Under the pieces are notes generated by a model that was given only the letters and a program-made list of their open reading frames with translations, searched no databases and was not told the DNA's origin. Both the position numbers and the translations under genes were made by a program. 64,000 nucleotides of DNA from DASUFE01 sp036274675 (GTDB taxonomy: Bacteria; Pseudomonadota; Gammaproteobacteria; HTCC5015), in NCBI GenBank assembly GCA_036274675.1, contig DASUFE010000076.1, forward strand, positions 1 through 64,000. Direction: 5' to 3'. Within the stretch, counting starts at the first letter, position 1, and the number at the start of each line of letters is the position of its first letter. Shown here one piece after another: positions 18,791 through 28,056 of the stretch.

Positions 18791-19891
18791 ATGAAAAAAC
18801 CATTCGTTATCGTAGGCATGTCCGGAGGCGTCGATTCTGCGGTCGCCGCCTGGCTGCTGCTTGAACAGGGATACCGGGTGGAAGGATTGTTCATGAAAAA
18901 CTGGGAGGAAACCGATGACGTCGCGTACTGCACTGCCAAACAGGACCTGGAAGACGCCCTGCAAGTGTGCGAAGAACTGGAAATCCCGCTCCACCAGATC
19001 AACTTTTCGCAGCAATATTGGGATCGCGTCTTTTCCTACTTTCTGGAGGAATACAAGGCCGGTCGCACACCCAATCCCGACATTATGTGCAATAAAGAAA
19101 TCAAATTCGATGTGTTTCTCAAGTACGCGCTGAAACTGGGTGCCGAAAAAATCGCGACTGGGCATTATGCCCGCCTACAACAGGAGAACAGCTATCACCA
19201 GTTGCTGAAAGGACGGGATCCCGGCAAAGATCAAAGCTATTTTCTCTACCGGCTAGGGCAGAACGAATTGCGCTACTGCCTGTTCCCCGTGGGGGAGATG
19301 CAAAAACCCGAAGTAAGGAAAATCGCGACGCGGTGCGGATTCGATAATCATGAAAAAAAAGACAGTACAGGCATCTGTTTCATCGGGGAACGTCGTTTCC
19401 GGGATTTCCTGGCCCGGTACCTGCCGGCCCGCCAAGGCGCAATACTGAATCTGGAAGGGACAGTCATCGGCCAACATCAGGGTGCCTTTTACTACACCAT
19501 GGGACAGCGCCAGGGTCTTGGTATCGGCGGTATGAAAAACACGGGGGAATCGCCTTGGTACGTGGTGGCCAAGGACGTCCGCAGTAATACCCTGACAGTG
19601 GTGCAGGGTGAAGATCACCCCGCGCTATTAAAAACAAGGCTTCATGCCTCGCAGTTGCATTGGATAGCACAGCCTTTGCAAAAAAATGAATTGCCATTCG
19701 CTTGCAGGGCCAAAATCCGCTATCGCCAGGCGGATCAGGATTGCACTATCGAAGCAATGGAAAGCCAGCACCTGACGGTTCGTTTCAATCGCCCCCAACG
19801 CGCCGTCACTGAAGGACAATCCATCGTGTTCTACCGGGATGATGTTTGCCTCGGCGGCGGTGTCATTGAATCCGCCTTCAACGAACAATGA
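18791..19891 (+). CDS. mnmA: tRNA-specific 2-thiouridylase MnmA
   Basis: 366 residues. The PP-loop GMSGGVDSAVAAWLL binds ATP. The two catalytic cysteines lie in PDIMCNKEIKF and STGICFIGERRF. TGHYARL and the C-terminal beta domain are also as expected. It 2-thiolates U34 of tRNA Lys, Glu and Gln with sulfur from the Tus relay. It starts 12 bases after nudJ. Confidence 0.98.
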   Translation: MKKPFVIVGMSGGVDSAVAAWLLLEQGYRVEGLFMKNWEETDDVAYCTAKQDLEDALQVCEELEIPLHQINFSQQYWDRVFSYFLEEYKAGRTPNPDIMCNKEIKFDVFLKYALKLGAEKIATGHYARLQQENSYHQLLKGRDPGKDQSYFLYRLGQNELRYCLFPVGEMQKPEVRKIATRCGFDNHEKKDSTGICFIGERRFRDFLARYLPARQGAILNLEGTVIGQHQGAFYYTMGQRQGLGIGGMKNTGESPWYVVAKDVRSNTLTVVQGEDHPALLKTRLHASQLHWIAQPLQKNELPFACRAKIRYRQADQDCTIEAMESQHLTVRFNRPQRAVTEGQSIVFYRDDVCLGGGVIESAFNEQ

Positions 19892-20052
19892 CTTGTACTT
19901 AAGCCCAATCCATCTTTTTATGCCGATGGTCGGCATCACAGTTGCTTTTTCCCCGCAATGGGCGAAACTATTCAAAACTCCGGGCAAACCATGTCTTCCC
20001 GGAACATGGTACTACCGATTCGGGGTTCTTTCACTTATTCTGGTAAACAATT

Positions 20053-20625
20053 ATGGCTGAATATCAGGTTGTATTCGAAGGCAAATTAACCGGCGAATTG
20101 CCTCTGGACGAGGTCAAGCGCAACCTGTCAGTCCTGTTCAAGATGAAGGCTGAACAGGTCGATGCGCTATTTAGCGGAAAACCCGTGGTGATCAAACGGG
20201 ATATCGACCAAGCTACCGCGCTCAAATACCAGGCGGCCTTCAAAAAGGCAGGTGCAATGTGTGCAGTGCTTTCAGATGCGGCTGAAAACACCGGGCAGCG
20301 CGCTAAACCGCAGCCCGCCTCCACTCCCGCGTCGGCGTCGAACGCTTCAAGAAGTATCGGGGGGACGGCAAATCCCAAGGATCGCGGCGGACGCATGGCC
20401 GGCAAGGATATTGTAAATATCGCAATACCGCAGGACCTGTCGGGACTGAGCATGGCTGAGGCCGGCGCGGTTCTGGAAAAGTTGCCGGGCAAACAAAACG
20501 CCAAAATACCCGATACGAGCGGTTTGAGCTTCTCCAAGGATGACTCCACTTTTCTGGCGCCGGCCAGGAAAGCCGCTGAAGTCAAAGTGGATACGAGCGG
20601 CCTTACTCTGGAAAAGTCCGAGTAG
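20053..20625 (+). CDS. Hypothetical protein with repeated D-x-SGL motifs
   Basis: 190 residues. Residues 1-75 form a small domain (EYQVVFEGKLTGELPLDEVK, SGKPVVIKRDIDQATALKYQ, FKKAGAMCAV) that I have no firm name for. After a Pro/Ala/Ser linker (about 82-105), three short motifs recur: IPQDLSGL (125-132), IPDTSGL (152-158) and VDTSGL (179-184). There is no signal peptide or membrane helix, so a cytoplasmic location is likely. It lies 161 bases after mnmA and converges with the DUF2231 gene. Confidence 0.65.
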   Translation: MAEYQVVFEGKLTGELPLDEVKRNLSVLFKMKAEQVDALFSGKPVVIKRDIDQATALKYQAAFKKAGAMCAVLSDAAENTGQRAKPQPASTPASASNASRSIGGTANPKDRGGRMAGKDIVNIAIPQDLSGLSMAEAGAVLEKLPGKQNAKIPDTSGLSFSKDDSTFLAPARKAAEVKVDTSGLTLEKSE

Positions 20626-20642
20626 AGCCTATCAGGGCGGAA

Positions 20643-21134
20643 TCAGTTTTTCTCAGTAGTGCTTTCGAGAGGCTGCTGCCGGGAGACAGGCTGCGAAGAC
20701 AAGCTGCGACGGCGCCGGATACCGATGCCATAACTGTAAACCAATTCAGCCCCATGCCATGCGCCGGCCAATAGCAGCATCAGTCCTATAAGTGCGCAAG
20801 CGCTCGCAGCCACTCCCGGCGCCTCCGCGGGTGTCCTGCCTTTTCCGACTCTCAACATCAGACTGACCAGATACAGAATCCATGCTGAACCGATAAGCCC
20901 TATATGCCGGTATGCCACGGCCATGACTGTTTTATTATTTTTCAGCTTTGCGAGGTCCGGCATGCCGGCCAGCATGGCCGGCAATGCCAGAACTACCCCC
21001 CCAAGAATCAACAGATATGCTGCATACCAGGCTTGCGGCATATACAGCCATCCAGCAATATCGCAGGGCACCGCCAATACCCAGCAGGCAATCGGAAAAT
21101 GCACCAGTGCCGGATGCAACGGGTGAAAATGCAT
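20643..21134 (-). CDS. DUF2231 membrane protein
   Basis: 163 residues with four predicted transmembrane helices and the family opening HFHPLHPALVHFPIACWVL, in which the repeated His residues are typical of DUF2231. Some relatives are proposed to bind heme, which is not shown here. The C-terminal tail is basic and polar. It lies 30 bases after another small membrane protein gene, so the two are probably cotranscribed. Confidence 0.8.
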   Translation of the reverse strand: MHFHPLHPALVHFPIACWVLAVPCDIAGWLYMPQAWYAAYLLILGGVVLALPAMLAGMPDLAKLKNNKTVMAVAYRHIGLIGSAWILYLVSLMLRVGKGRTPAEAPGVAASACALIGLMLLLAGAWHGAELVYSYGIGIRRRRSLSSQPVSRQQPLESTTEKN

Positions 21135-21164
21135 TGAAGAATCCTTGTTATTGTCTTGGTCCGC

Positions 21165-21512
21165 TCAGGTTGCTGGAGCGAAAACGGCACCCAATAATAA
21201 CAGGAATCCCGCGACCGCGACCAGAGCATGGATGACTATGACGCCCTTGGGTGCCAACTCCTTGCGGACATGAAAACTCGCGAGAAAAAAACCTCCCAAT
21301 GCCGCGACCGCCAATACGACAAGCGCCGCCAGCAGCAAGCCGCCAGAACCATTAATCACATTCAACAGGATGAGCACCAGAGCCGTGGCGCCCAGCAGCG
21401 CGTGCAGAATCGATAAAGCCCAGGGGGCGAACTTGTTGCTGAACAGTCTGGCTGCCATAACGAGGCCGCCGACGGCTGCAATGGCTATTAGAACAACTGC
21501 AATCTTAAGCAT
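21165..21512 (-). CDS. Small four-helix membrane protein
   Basis: 115 residues, almost entirely hydrophobic, with four predicted membrane helices: KIAVVLIAIAAVGGLVMAA, an ALLGATALVLILLNV segment, AALVVLAVAALGGFFLA, and VIHALVAVAGFLLLLGAVF. No family is recognised with confidence. It is divergent from the Fe-S-type regulator gene starting at 21682, which suggests that regulator may control it together with the DUF2231 gene. Confidence 0.7.
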   Translation of the reverse strand: MLKIAVVLIAIAAVGGLVMAARLFSNKFAPWALSILHALLGATALVLILLNVINGSGGLLLAALVVLAVAALGGFFLASFHVRKELAPKGVIVIHALVAVAGFLLLLGAVFAPAT

Positions 21513-21681
21513 ATAAAACTCCTTATTAGTGGCTATTGTTGTTGAGTTAATAAGCAGAAAACGCGCCTAACTTAACTTACCCGGCTCGCTTTGTAAATAT
21601 TTATATGTTAAAAGTTCTTTTACCTTGCGAAATTCCTTAGTATGCTATGCAGTATTCGCCCGGAATAATTCCAGGTCATCT

Positions 21682-22320
21682 ATGTTTTACGGATTCGGCC
21701 CGCGCCAGCAACAACTGCTCCAGACCCTGCTTGAAAACAAGTCGGGCCTGACCGTGGATGAACTGAGTAAATCCCTGGGTATCACGCGTACCGCAGTCAA
21801 CCAGCATCTGTTGGCACTCGAAAGCAGCGGCTATCTCACCAAGGGAAAACTAACCAAAACCGGGGGTCGTCCAGGACACACCTATGTGCTGACTCAGCAG
21901 GGGTATGATCTTTTTCCCAAGCAATACGCCTGGTTTTCGCAGCTTTTGCTCGATTTTCTCCAGAAACAACTGGGGGATGAAGGCGTGGAAAAATATATGT
22001 CGAGGCTAGGCTTGGAGCTTGCGAAAACCGTCAAGGAGCGCATAAAAGGCGCGACGCCCGAAGAACGCGTCGTGGAAGTCGCAGCCATCATGCAAGAATT
22101 GGGTTATGACGCTTATGCCGAGCAAACCGAAAACAATATCAGCGGAATCAAGGCGTATAATTGCGTCTATCACCACCTCGCGCAATCGCATCGCGAAGTA
22201 TGTCAACTGGATATCAGTCTGCTGTCATCGTTATTGAGTGCAGAAATAAAACATACTAATTGCATGGCGAAAGGCGATTCCTGTTGCCAGTTCCAGGTAG
22301 TTCATTTCAGGAAAAAATAA
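21682..22320 (+). CDS. SufR-like HTH regulator with cysteine cluster
   Basis: 212 residues from the ATG at 21682; the open frame begins 19 codons earlier. A DeoR/ArsR-type winged helix (GLTVDELSKSLGITRTAVNQ) is followed by a helical middle and a C-terminal cysteine-rich domain with Cys161, Cys174, Cys194, Cys201 and Cys202. The C-x12-C spacing is the same as in SufR, the Fe-S-sensing repressor, although the later spacings differ. An Fe-S or metal-sensing role is inferred. A TAAATATTTA palindrome at 21594-21603 is a possible operator. It converges with acnA. Confidence 0.75.
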   Translation: MFYGFGPRQQQLLQTLLENKSGLTVDELSKSLGITRTAVNQHLLALESSGYLTKGKLTKTGGRPGHTYVLTQQGYDLFPKQYAWFSQLLLDFLQKQLGDEGVEKYMSRLGLELAKTVKERIKGATPEERVVEVAAIMQELGYDAYAEQTENNISGIKAYNCVYHHLAQSHREVCQLDISLLSSLLSAEIKHTNCMAKGDSCCQFQVVHFRKK

Positions 22321-22329
22321 ACGGGGACG

Positions 22330-22356
22330 GGAACCGGAGTTTGATATACCGGTTCC
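22330..22356. terminator. Stem-loop between convergent regulator and acnA
   Basis: Perfect 8-bp arms GGAACCGG/CCGGTTCC enclose an 11-base loop in the 53-bp gap between the convergent genes. There is no long T run on either side, so an intrinsic terminator is likely but not certain. Confidence 0.55.
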
Positions 22357-22373
22357 TGAATCCTGGGCGTTGC

Positions 22374-25055
22374 TCAAGCGGCCTGACGTTGGCGTTTGAT
22401 GATCTGGCGCAAAACATATTTCAGGATTCCGCCATTAAGATAATATTCCCATTCTTTCGGAGTATCGATGCGTACGTCGACTTTGAATTTCTTCTTTGAA
22501 CCGTCGGCAGATACAGCTGTTACCGTCAATTCCTTGGCTCCCGACTTCAAGCCTTCGAAATCGTAGCTCTCCTTGCCGGTAAGGCCCAGCGTCCCATGAC
22601 TTTCGCCCGGTTTGAACTGCAAAGGCAGGATTCCCATGCCGACCAGGTTGGAACGGTGAATACGCTCGAAGCTCTCCACGATCACGGCGCGAATTCCAAG
22701 TAACAGGGAACCCTTGGCGGCCCAGTCTCGGGATGAACCGGTTCCGTACTCTTTGCCCGCGAGCACGATCAGTGGAGTACCCTGAGCGATATATTTCACC
22801 GATGCATCGTAGATAGTCATCTGCTCATCGTCCGGCTGGAAACGGGTCCAGCCGCCTTCCGTTCCGGGCGCCAGCTGGTTGCGCAAACGCACGTTGGCGA
22901 AAGTACCGCGGACCATCACTTCATGGTTACCCCGACGCGAACCGTAGGAGTTGAAATCCGCTTTCGAAACACCATGCTCAATCAAATATTTACCCGCTGG
23001 CGAATCCACCTTGATTGAACCCGCAGGCGAAATATGGTCGGTCGTAACGGAGTCGCCCAATTTGGCAAGGCAACGCGCACCCTTGATCTCGCTGATACCT
23101 TCGGCATCCATACCCATACCATCGAAATACGGCGCCTTGCGGATATAGGTCGAATCCTCTTCCCAATCGAATAGTGCTCCAGCCGGACTGTCAATCTTGT
23201 TCCAGCGGCTGTCGCCCGCGAATACATTGGCATAGCTCTGCTCGAACATCTTGCGATCAACGGTGGCGGCGATGGCGGCGCTGACATCTTTGGGCGAAGG
23301 CCAGATATCCTTCAGGAAAACCTCCTTGCCGCTTTTGTCCTTTGCCAAAGGTTCTTTATACGGGTCGAAATCCGCACGCCCCGCGATCGCATAGGCAACA
23401 ACCAGCGGCGGCGAAGCCAGGAAGTTCATACGCACATCCTGGTGGATACGACCTTCGAAGTTCCGGTTGCCGGACAGCACCGAAGCGACCACCAGCTTGT
23501 TTTTCTGAATTACCGCCGAAATTTCATCGGGCAAGGGGCCGGAGTTGCCGATGCAAGTGGTGCAGCCATAACCGACCACATTGAATCCGAGCTGTTCGAG
23601 ATAAGACAATAATCCTGCTTTCTTCAAGTATTCCGTCACGACCAGCGAGCCGGGGGCAAGCGATGTCTTCACCCAGGGTTTGACCTGCACGCCACGGGCA
23701 ACCGCGTTTTTCGCCAGCAGACCGGCGGCCATGATAACACTGGGGTTGGATGTGTTGGTGCAGCTGGTAATGGCGGCGATTACCACGGCGCCGTCGCGCA
23801 ACTCGAATTCCTGTTGTTTGTAATTTACTTTGGAAGCAGCCGCTTTGCCGTCCCCGCGCTCTTGCTGCGCGTCCTGCAAGGCCTTCACGATGGTCTTGCC
23901 GGCATCGGTGAGAGCAATTCGGTCCTGCGGACGCTTGGGTCCGGCCAGGCTGGCAACCACCTTGCCGAGATCGAGTTCCAGTACATCACTGTATTCGGCC
24001 GCCGCGTCCCCCGGATTGCGCCACATGCCCTGTTCCTTTGCATAGGCCTCCACCAGAGTGGTCTGCTCTTTGCTCCGTCCGGTCAACTCAAGATACCGGA
24101 TGGTTTCCTGGTCGATCGGGAAAATACCGCAAGTCGCACCGTATTCAGGCGCCATATTGGCGATCGTGGCCCGATCGGCCAGACTAAGATGATCAAGCCC
24201 GTCACCGAAAAATTCCACGAATTTGTTGACCACCCCTTTCTTGCGTAACATCTCGGTAACGGTAAGCACCAGATCGGTGGCCGTGGCACCCTCGGCCAGT
24301 CTGCCGTACAATCTGAAACCGACCACTTGAGGGATCAACATAGTCACCGGCTGACCGAGCATGGCGGCCTCCGCTTCGATACCTCCCACGCCCCAGCCGA
24401 GTACGCCGACGCCATTAATCATGGTGGTATGCGAATCGGTGCCAACCACAGTGTCGGGATAGGCCTGCAATACACCGTCGTTCACCTGGCCGAAAATCAC
24501 ACGCGCCAGATACTCCAGATTGACCTGATGCACTATCCCGGTGCTCGGGGGCACTACCCGGAAATTCTGCAGAGCCTTCTGCCCCCAACGCAGGAAACTG
24601 TAACGCTCGGTATTGCGCTGGTACTCGATCGCCGAATTCAGGTCCGCTACATTGGCCGCCCCGTAATGATCGACCTGCACGGAATGATCAATTACAAGTT
24701 CGGCCGGTGACAGCGGATTGATCTTCTCGGGGTCGCCGCCAAGGGCTTTCATGGCATCGCGCATGGCCCCGAAATCGACGACAGCCGGTACACCCGTAAA
24801 ATCCTGCATCACCACGCGGCTAGGTGTAAAGGCGATCTCCTGGCTGGGCTCGGCCTTGGGATCCCATTTTAGTACCGCCTCAATATCGTGGCGGGTTGTG
24901 TTGACTCCATCTTCAAAGCGCAGCAGGTTTTCCAGCAGTATCTTCAGCGAAAACGGCAGACGCTCCGCCTGCTTACCCAACGCCCCCAGATGATAGATCT
25001 CATATTTTTTTCCGTTGACTGCAAGTTGACGCTGAGCTTTAAAGCTGTTTTTCAT
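22374..25055 (-). CDS. acnA: Aconitate hydratase, AcnA type
   Basis: 893 residues, the usual length for AcnA/IRP1-type aconitase. The [4Fe-4S] ligands are in AAITSCTNTSNPSV and the GYGCTTCIGNSG pair. The substrate-binding VGTDSHTTMINGVGVLGWGV and the C-terminal swivel-domain motif KEYGTGSSRDWAAKG are intact. It isomerises citrate to isocitrate. The gene follows fumC on the same strand with a 120-bp gap that holds an inverted repeat, so separate transcripts are possible. Confidence 0.98.
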   Translation of the reverse strand: MKNSFKAQRQLAVNGKKYEIYHLGALGKQAERLPFSLKILLENLLRFEDGVNTTRHDIEAVLKWDPKAEPSQEIAFTPSRVVMQDFTGVPAVVDFGAMRDAMKALGGDPEKINPLSPAELVIDHSVQVDHYGAANVADLNSAIEYQRNTERYSFLRWGQKALQNFRVVPPSTGIVHQVNLEYLARVIFGQVNDGVLQAYPDTVVGTDSHTTMINGVGVLGWGVGGIEAEAAMLGQPVTMLIPQVVGFRLYGRLAEGATATDLVLTVTEMLRKKGVVNKFVEFFGDGLDHLSLADRATIANMAPEYGATCGIFPIDQETIRYLELTGRSKEQTTLVEAYAKEQGMWRNPGDAAAEYSDVLELDLGKVVASLAGPKRPQDRIALTDAGKTIVKALQDAQQERGDGKAAASKVNYKQQEFELRDGAVVIAAITSCTNTSNPSVIMAAGLLAKNAVARGVQVKPWVKTSLAPGSLVVTEYLKKAGLLSYLEQLGFNVVGYGCTTCIGNSGPLPDEISAVIQKNKLVVASVLSGNRNFEGRIHQDVRMNFLASPPLVVAYAIAGRADFDPYKEPLAKDKSGKEVFLKDIWPSPKDVSAAIAATVDRKMFEQSYANVFAGDSRWNKIDSPAGALFDWEEDSTYIRKAPYFDGMGMDAEGISEIKGARCLAKLGDSVTTDHISPAGSIKVDSPAGKYLIEHGVSKADFNSYGSRRGNHEVMVRGTFANVRLRNQLAPGTEGGWTRFQPDDEQMTIYDASVKYIAQGTPLIVLAGKEYGTGSSRDWAAKGSLLLGIRAVIVESFERIHRSNLVGMGILPLQFKPGESHGTLGLTGKESYDFEGLKSGAKELTVTAVSADGSKKKFKVDVRIDTPKEWEYYLNGGILKYVLRQIIKRQRQAA

Positions 25056-25086
25056 CTGCCACCCCTAAAAATCATCACTGATGAAC

Positions 25087-25119
25087 CCCCGGATTCGCGG
25101 TGCGAAGAAAAATCCGGGG
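25087..25119 (-). terminator. Inverted repeat between fumC and acnA
   Basis: Perfect 9-bp arms CCCCGGATT/AATCCGGGG span 25087-25119. A competing inner hairpin TTCGC/GCGAA (94-98 and 102-106 of that block) shares bases with the left arm, so two exclusive folds are possible. It lies downstream of fumC and just ahead of acnA. It may be a terminator or an attenuator-like leader; there is no good T run. Confidence 0.45.
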
Positions 25120-25175
25120 CGATGGAATATTTGAACAAGGACGGGCGCGGATTATACCCAAACGACCCGAAAAAA

Positions 25176-26570
25176 TCAGGACTCCAGCCCGCCCCGGATA
25201 AGATTCAGGGGATTCAGCAGCTCCTGCAACTGTTCCTTCGGCAGATCCGTAAGCTCGGCAGCGACCTCCAGAATCGGCCGCCTCTCGGCGTAGGCCCGCT
25301 TGACGATTTCGGCGCCTTTTTCATAACCGATGCGGCGGTTGAGTACCGTTACGAGGATGGGATTACGCGACAACATATATTCGATGTGTTCATGGTTGAC
25401 CTTGAAATCGCGGATAGCCTTATCCGCCAGCAGCCGGGATGCATGGGCGGCCAACTCGATACTCTGAAGCAGATTAAACGCAATGACCGGAAGCATCACA
25501 TTCAACTGGAAGTTGCCGGACTGCCCCGCGATCGAAATGGTCAGATCGTTGCCCATGATCTGGGCGCAAACCATGGCGACCGCTTCGGGGATAACGGGGT
25601 TGACCTTGCCGGGCATGATGCTGCTGCCCGGTTGCAACGCGGGCAATTCGATTTCAGCGAGTCCAGCCAGAGGGCCGCTGTTCATCCAGCGCAGGTCATT
25701 GCAAATCTTCATCAAGCCAGCGGCCAGAGTCCGCAGCTGACCGCTCATTTCAACAGCGGCGTCCTGACTGCTCAAGCCCTCGAAATAATTGGGTTTCGCT
25801 GAAAACTCCAGGGCCGTCATGGTGGCCAGTCCCGCACTGACTTTGCGCCCGAAATCGGCCGGCGTATTGATACCGGTACCGACCGCCGTACCACCGATAG
25901 GAAGCTGCCGCAAGCGCCGCAGACTGTCTCCAATGCGGTCGATCCCCTGCCGAATCTGAACAGCCCACCCGCTCAACTCCTGCTCCATCGTCAAAGGCAT
26001 GGCATCCATCAGATGGGTTCGCCCAGTCTTCACCACGCCAGCCAAGCTGCGCCCCTTGCTCTCTATAATGGACGCCAGGTGCTCCAGCGCCGGCAATAAC
26101 TCCTCCGATATCTCAAGGGTTGAACTGATATGAATGCAGGCCGGAATGACGTCGTTCGAGCTCTGGCTCATATTAACGTGATTATTGGGATGTACTGGTT
26201 TACCCAGCCGTATTGTAGCCAGGCGGGCGATGACTTCGTTGGCATTCATATTGGTGCTGGTACCCGAGCCTGTCTGGAAAACATCGACCGGGAAATGGAC
26301 ATCGTACTTGCCTTCAGCCACCTCAAAGGCCGCCGACTGAATAGCTTCGGCCAACTCACCGTCCAACAGGCCCAACTTGCCGTTTACATTGGCACATACA
26401 CACTTCACCAGTCCCAGGGAGCGTATAAATGCCCTTGGCATCGTTAAACCACTGATTGGGAAGTTATCGATAGCCCGTTGGGTTTGCGGCCCATACAGGG
26501 CTTCTGCCGGCACTGCGATTTCGCCAAGACTGTCGTGTTCGATCCGGTGTTCAGACTTATTCTTTTTCAT
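25176..26570 (-). CDS. fumC: Class II fumarate hydratase
   Basis: 464 residues of the aspartase/fumarase superfamily. The signature is GSSIMPGKVNP. Other markers are SGSTNMN-like GSGTSTNMNANEV, VHPNNHVNMSQSSND, KTGRTHLMDA and GTAVGTGINTPADF. The fumarase reading rests on GKVNP and the C-terminal VTVLNRRIGYEKGAEI; an aspartase is less likely but not excluded. It hydrates fumarate to malate without an Fe-S cluster. It is divergent from purB, whose reactions also release fumarate. Confidence 0.92.
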   Translation of the reverse strand: MKKNKSEHRIEHDSLGEIAVPAEALYGPQTQRAIDNFPISGLTMPRAFIRSLGLVKCVCANVNGKLGLLDGELAEAIQSAAFEVAEGKYDVHFPVDVFQTGSGTSTNMNANEVIARLATIRLGKPVHPNNHVNMSQSSNDVIPACIHISSTLEISEELLPALEHLASIIESKGRSLAGVVKTGRTHLMDAMPLTMEQELSGWAVQIRQGIDRIGDSLRRLRQLPIGGTAVGTGINTPADFGRKVSAGLATMTALEFSAKPNYFEGLSSQDAAVEMSGQLRTLAAGLMKICNDLRWMNSGPLAGLAEIELPALQPGSSIMPGKVNPVIPEAVAMVCAQIMGNDLTISIAGQSGNFQLNVMLPVIAFNLLQSIELAAHASRLLADKAIRDFKVNHEHIEYMLSRNPILVTVLNRRIGYEKGAEIVKRAYAERRPILEVAAELTDLPKEQLQELLNPLNLIRGGLES

Positions 26571-26683
26571 GCAGTCCCTTTTTGCAATTCAATCAGGGCT
26601 AGTTTAGCCAGAACCTACGCCCATATCCAAGGCAATGATATAATCAGCGCCGGGTAAAACCCGCAACCCCCAAAGGGATGTCT

Positions 26684-28051
26684 ATGAACCTGACTGCACT
26701 GACCGCCTTGTCCCCGCTGGACGGCCGCTATGCGGATAAATGTGATTCTCTAAGAAATATCTTCAGCGAATATGGCCTGATCCGCTTCCGCACCCTGGTG
26801 GAAATCCGTTGGCTGCAGGCCCTCGCTGCCTGTCCGGGTATAGAGGAATTGCCGGCCTTGGATAACAAGGCCAATGCCTTTCTCGATGCAATAATTAAAA
26901 GCTTCTCCGAAGCGGATGCGGAACGCATCAAGACCATTGAAAAAACCACCAATCATGACGTGAAGGCGGTTGAGTATTTCCTGAAAGAAAAATTCGCAGA
27001 GCATGCAACTCTGAAAAGAGCGGGCGAATTCATACACTTTGCCTGCACCTCCGAAGATATCAATAACCTGGCCTATGGGCTGATGCTGGCGCGCGCACGT
27101 AGCGAGGTACTGGCCCCTGCCATGCAACAGCTCCTCGATGCGCTGAAAAAGCTCGCCCATCAGCACGCTGATGCATCCATGTTGTCCCGCACCCACGGTC
27201 AGGCCGCATCCCCGACTACGGCCGGCAAGGAAATCGCCAATATGCAGCACCGCCTGCAACGCCAGTTCGGACAGCTGCTGCAAACCAGCCTCTGCGGCAA
27301 GATCAACGGCGCCGTCGGTAATTTCAATGCCCACTACGCCACCTACCCCGATATCGATTGGCCGGTACTGGCGCGGAATTTCGTGACCGGACTGGGGCTG
27401 GAATGGAACCCCTACACCATTCAGATTGAACCGCACGACAGTATGGTGGAATTATTCGACACATTGCGCCGCTTCAACACGGTTCTGATCGACTGCTGCC
27501 GCGATATCTGGGGCTATATCTCACTCGGTTACTTCAAGCAGAAGGCGGTCGCCGGTGAAGTCGGTTCCTCGACCATGCCGCACAAGGTGAACCCGATCGA
27601 TTTTGAAAATGCCGAGGGTAATCTCGGATTGGCCAATGCCTTGTTGGACCACCTGTCCGGCAAGCTCCCGATCTCGCGCTGGCAGCGCGATCTCACGGAC
27701 TCTACCGTACTGCGCAACCTGGGCGTCGCCTTCGGATATTCCCTGGTCGCCTACCAGGCCTTCCAAAAAGGCCTGGGTAAGCTGGAGCTGGATGCCAAGC
27801 GACTACAAGATGACCTTGATGCGAACTGGGAAGTGCTGGCCGAACCTATCCAGACGGTGATGCGCCGCTACGGAATCGAGCAGGCATACGAAAAACTAAA
27901 GGCTCTTACACGCGGCAACAAGATCGACCGGGCCGCGTTGCAGCGGTTTATTGAATCACTGGAGCTGCCTGCGGAAGTTAAAAAGAGATTGCTGGCCCTG
28001 ACTCCGCAAGCATACACCGGCAATGCCGCCGACATGGCACGCAAACTATAA
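26684..28051 (+). CDS. purB: Adenylosuccinate lyase
   Basis: 455 residues, as in E. coli PurB. The start at 26684 (MNLTAL) is preferred over the ATG at 26678 because the AAAGGGA site is correctly spaced only for the former. Markers are SPLDGRYADK, TTNHDVKAVEYFLK, FACTSEDINN, SRTHGQAASP and the lyase signature GSSTMPHKVNPIDFENAEG. It acts twice in purine synthesis, on SAICAR and on adenylosuccinate. Confidence 0.98.
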   Translation: MNLTALTALSPLDGRYADKCDSLRNIFSEYGLIRFRTLVEIRWLQALAACPGIEELPALDNKANAFLDAIIKSFSEADAERIKTIEKTTNHDVKAVEYFLKEKFAEHATLKRAGEFIHFACTSEDINNLAYGLMLARARSEVLAPAMQQLLDALKKLAHQHADASMLSRTHGQAASPTTAGKEIANMQHRLQRQFGQLLQTSLCGKINGAVGNFNAHYATYPDIDWPVLARNFVTGLGLEWNPYTIQIEPHDSMVELFDTLRRFNTVLIDCCRDIWGYISLGYFKQKAVAGEVGSSTMPHKVNPIDFENAEGNLGLANALLDHLSGKLPISRWQRDLTDSTVLRNLGVAFGYSLVAYQAFQKGLGKLELDAKRLQDDLDANWEVLAEPIQTVMRRYGIEQAYEKLKALTRGNKIDRAALQRFIESLELPAEVKKRLLALTPQAYTGNAADMARKL

Positions 28052-28056
28052 TCATC

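Noticed and set aside
18407..19165. 252-codon minus-strand frame across nudJ and mnmA
   Set aside because: It is antisense to two well-conserved genes and lacks family features.
25176..26570. Aspartate ammonia-lyase as an alternative to fumarase
   Set aside because: The signature has GKVNP and the C-terminal segment follows FumC rather than AspA, so fumarase was kept, with the alternative noted.
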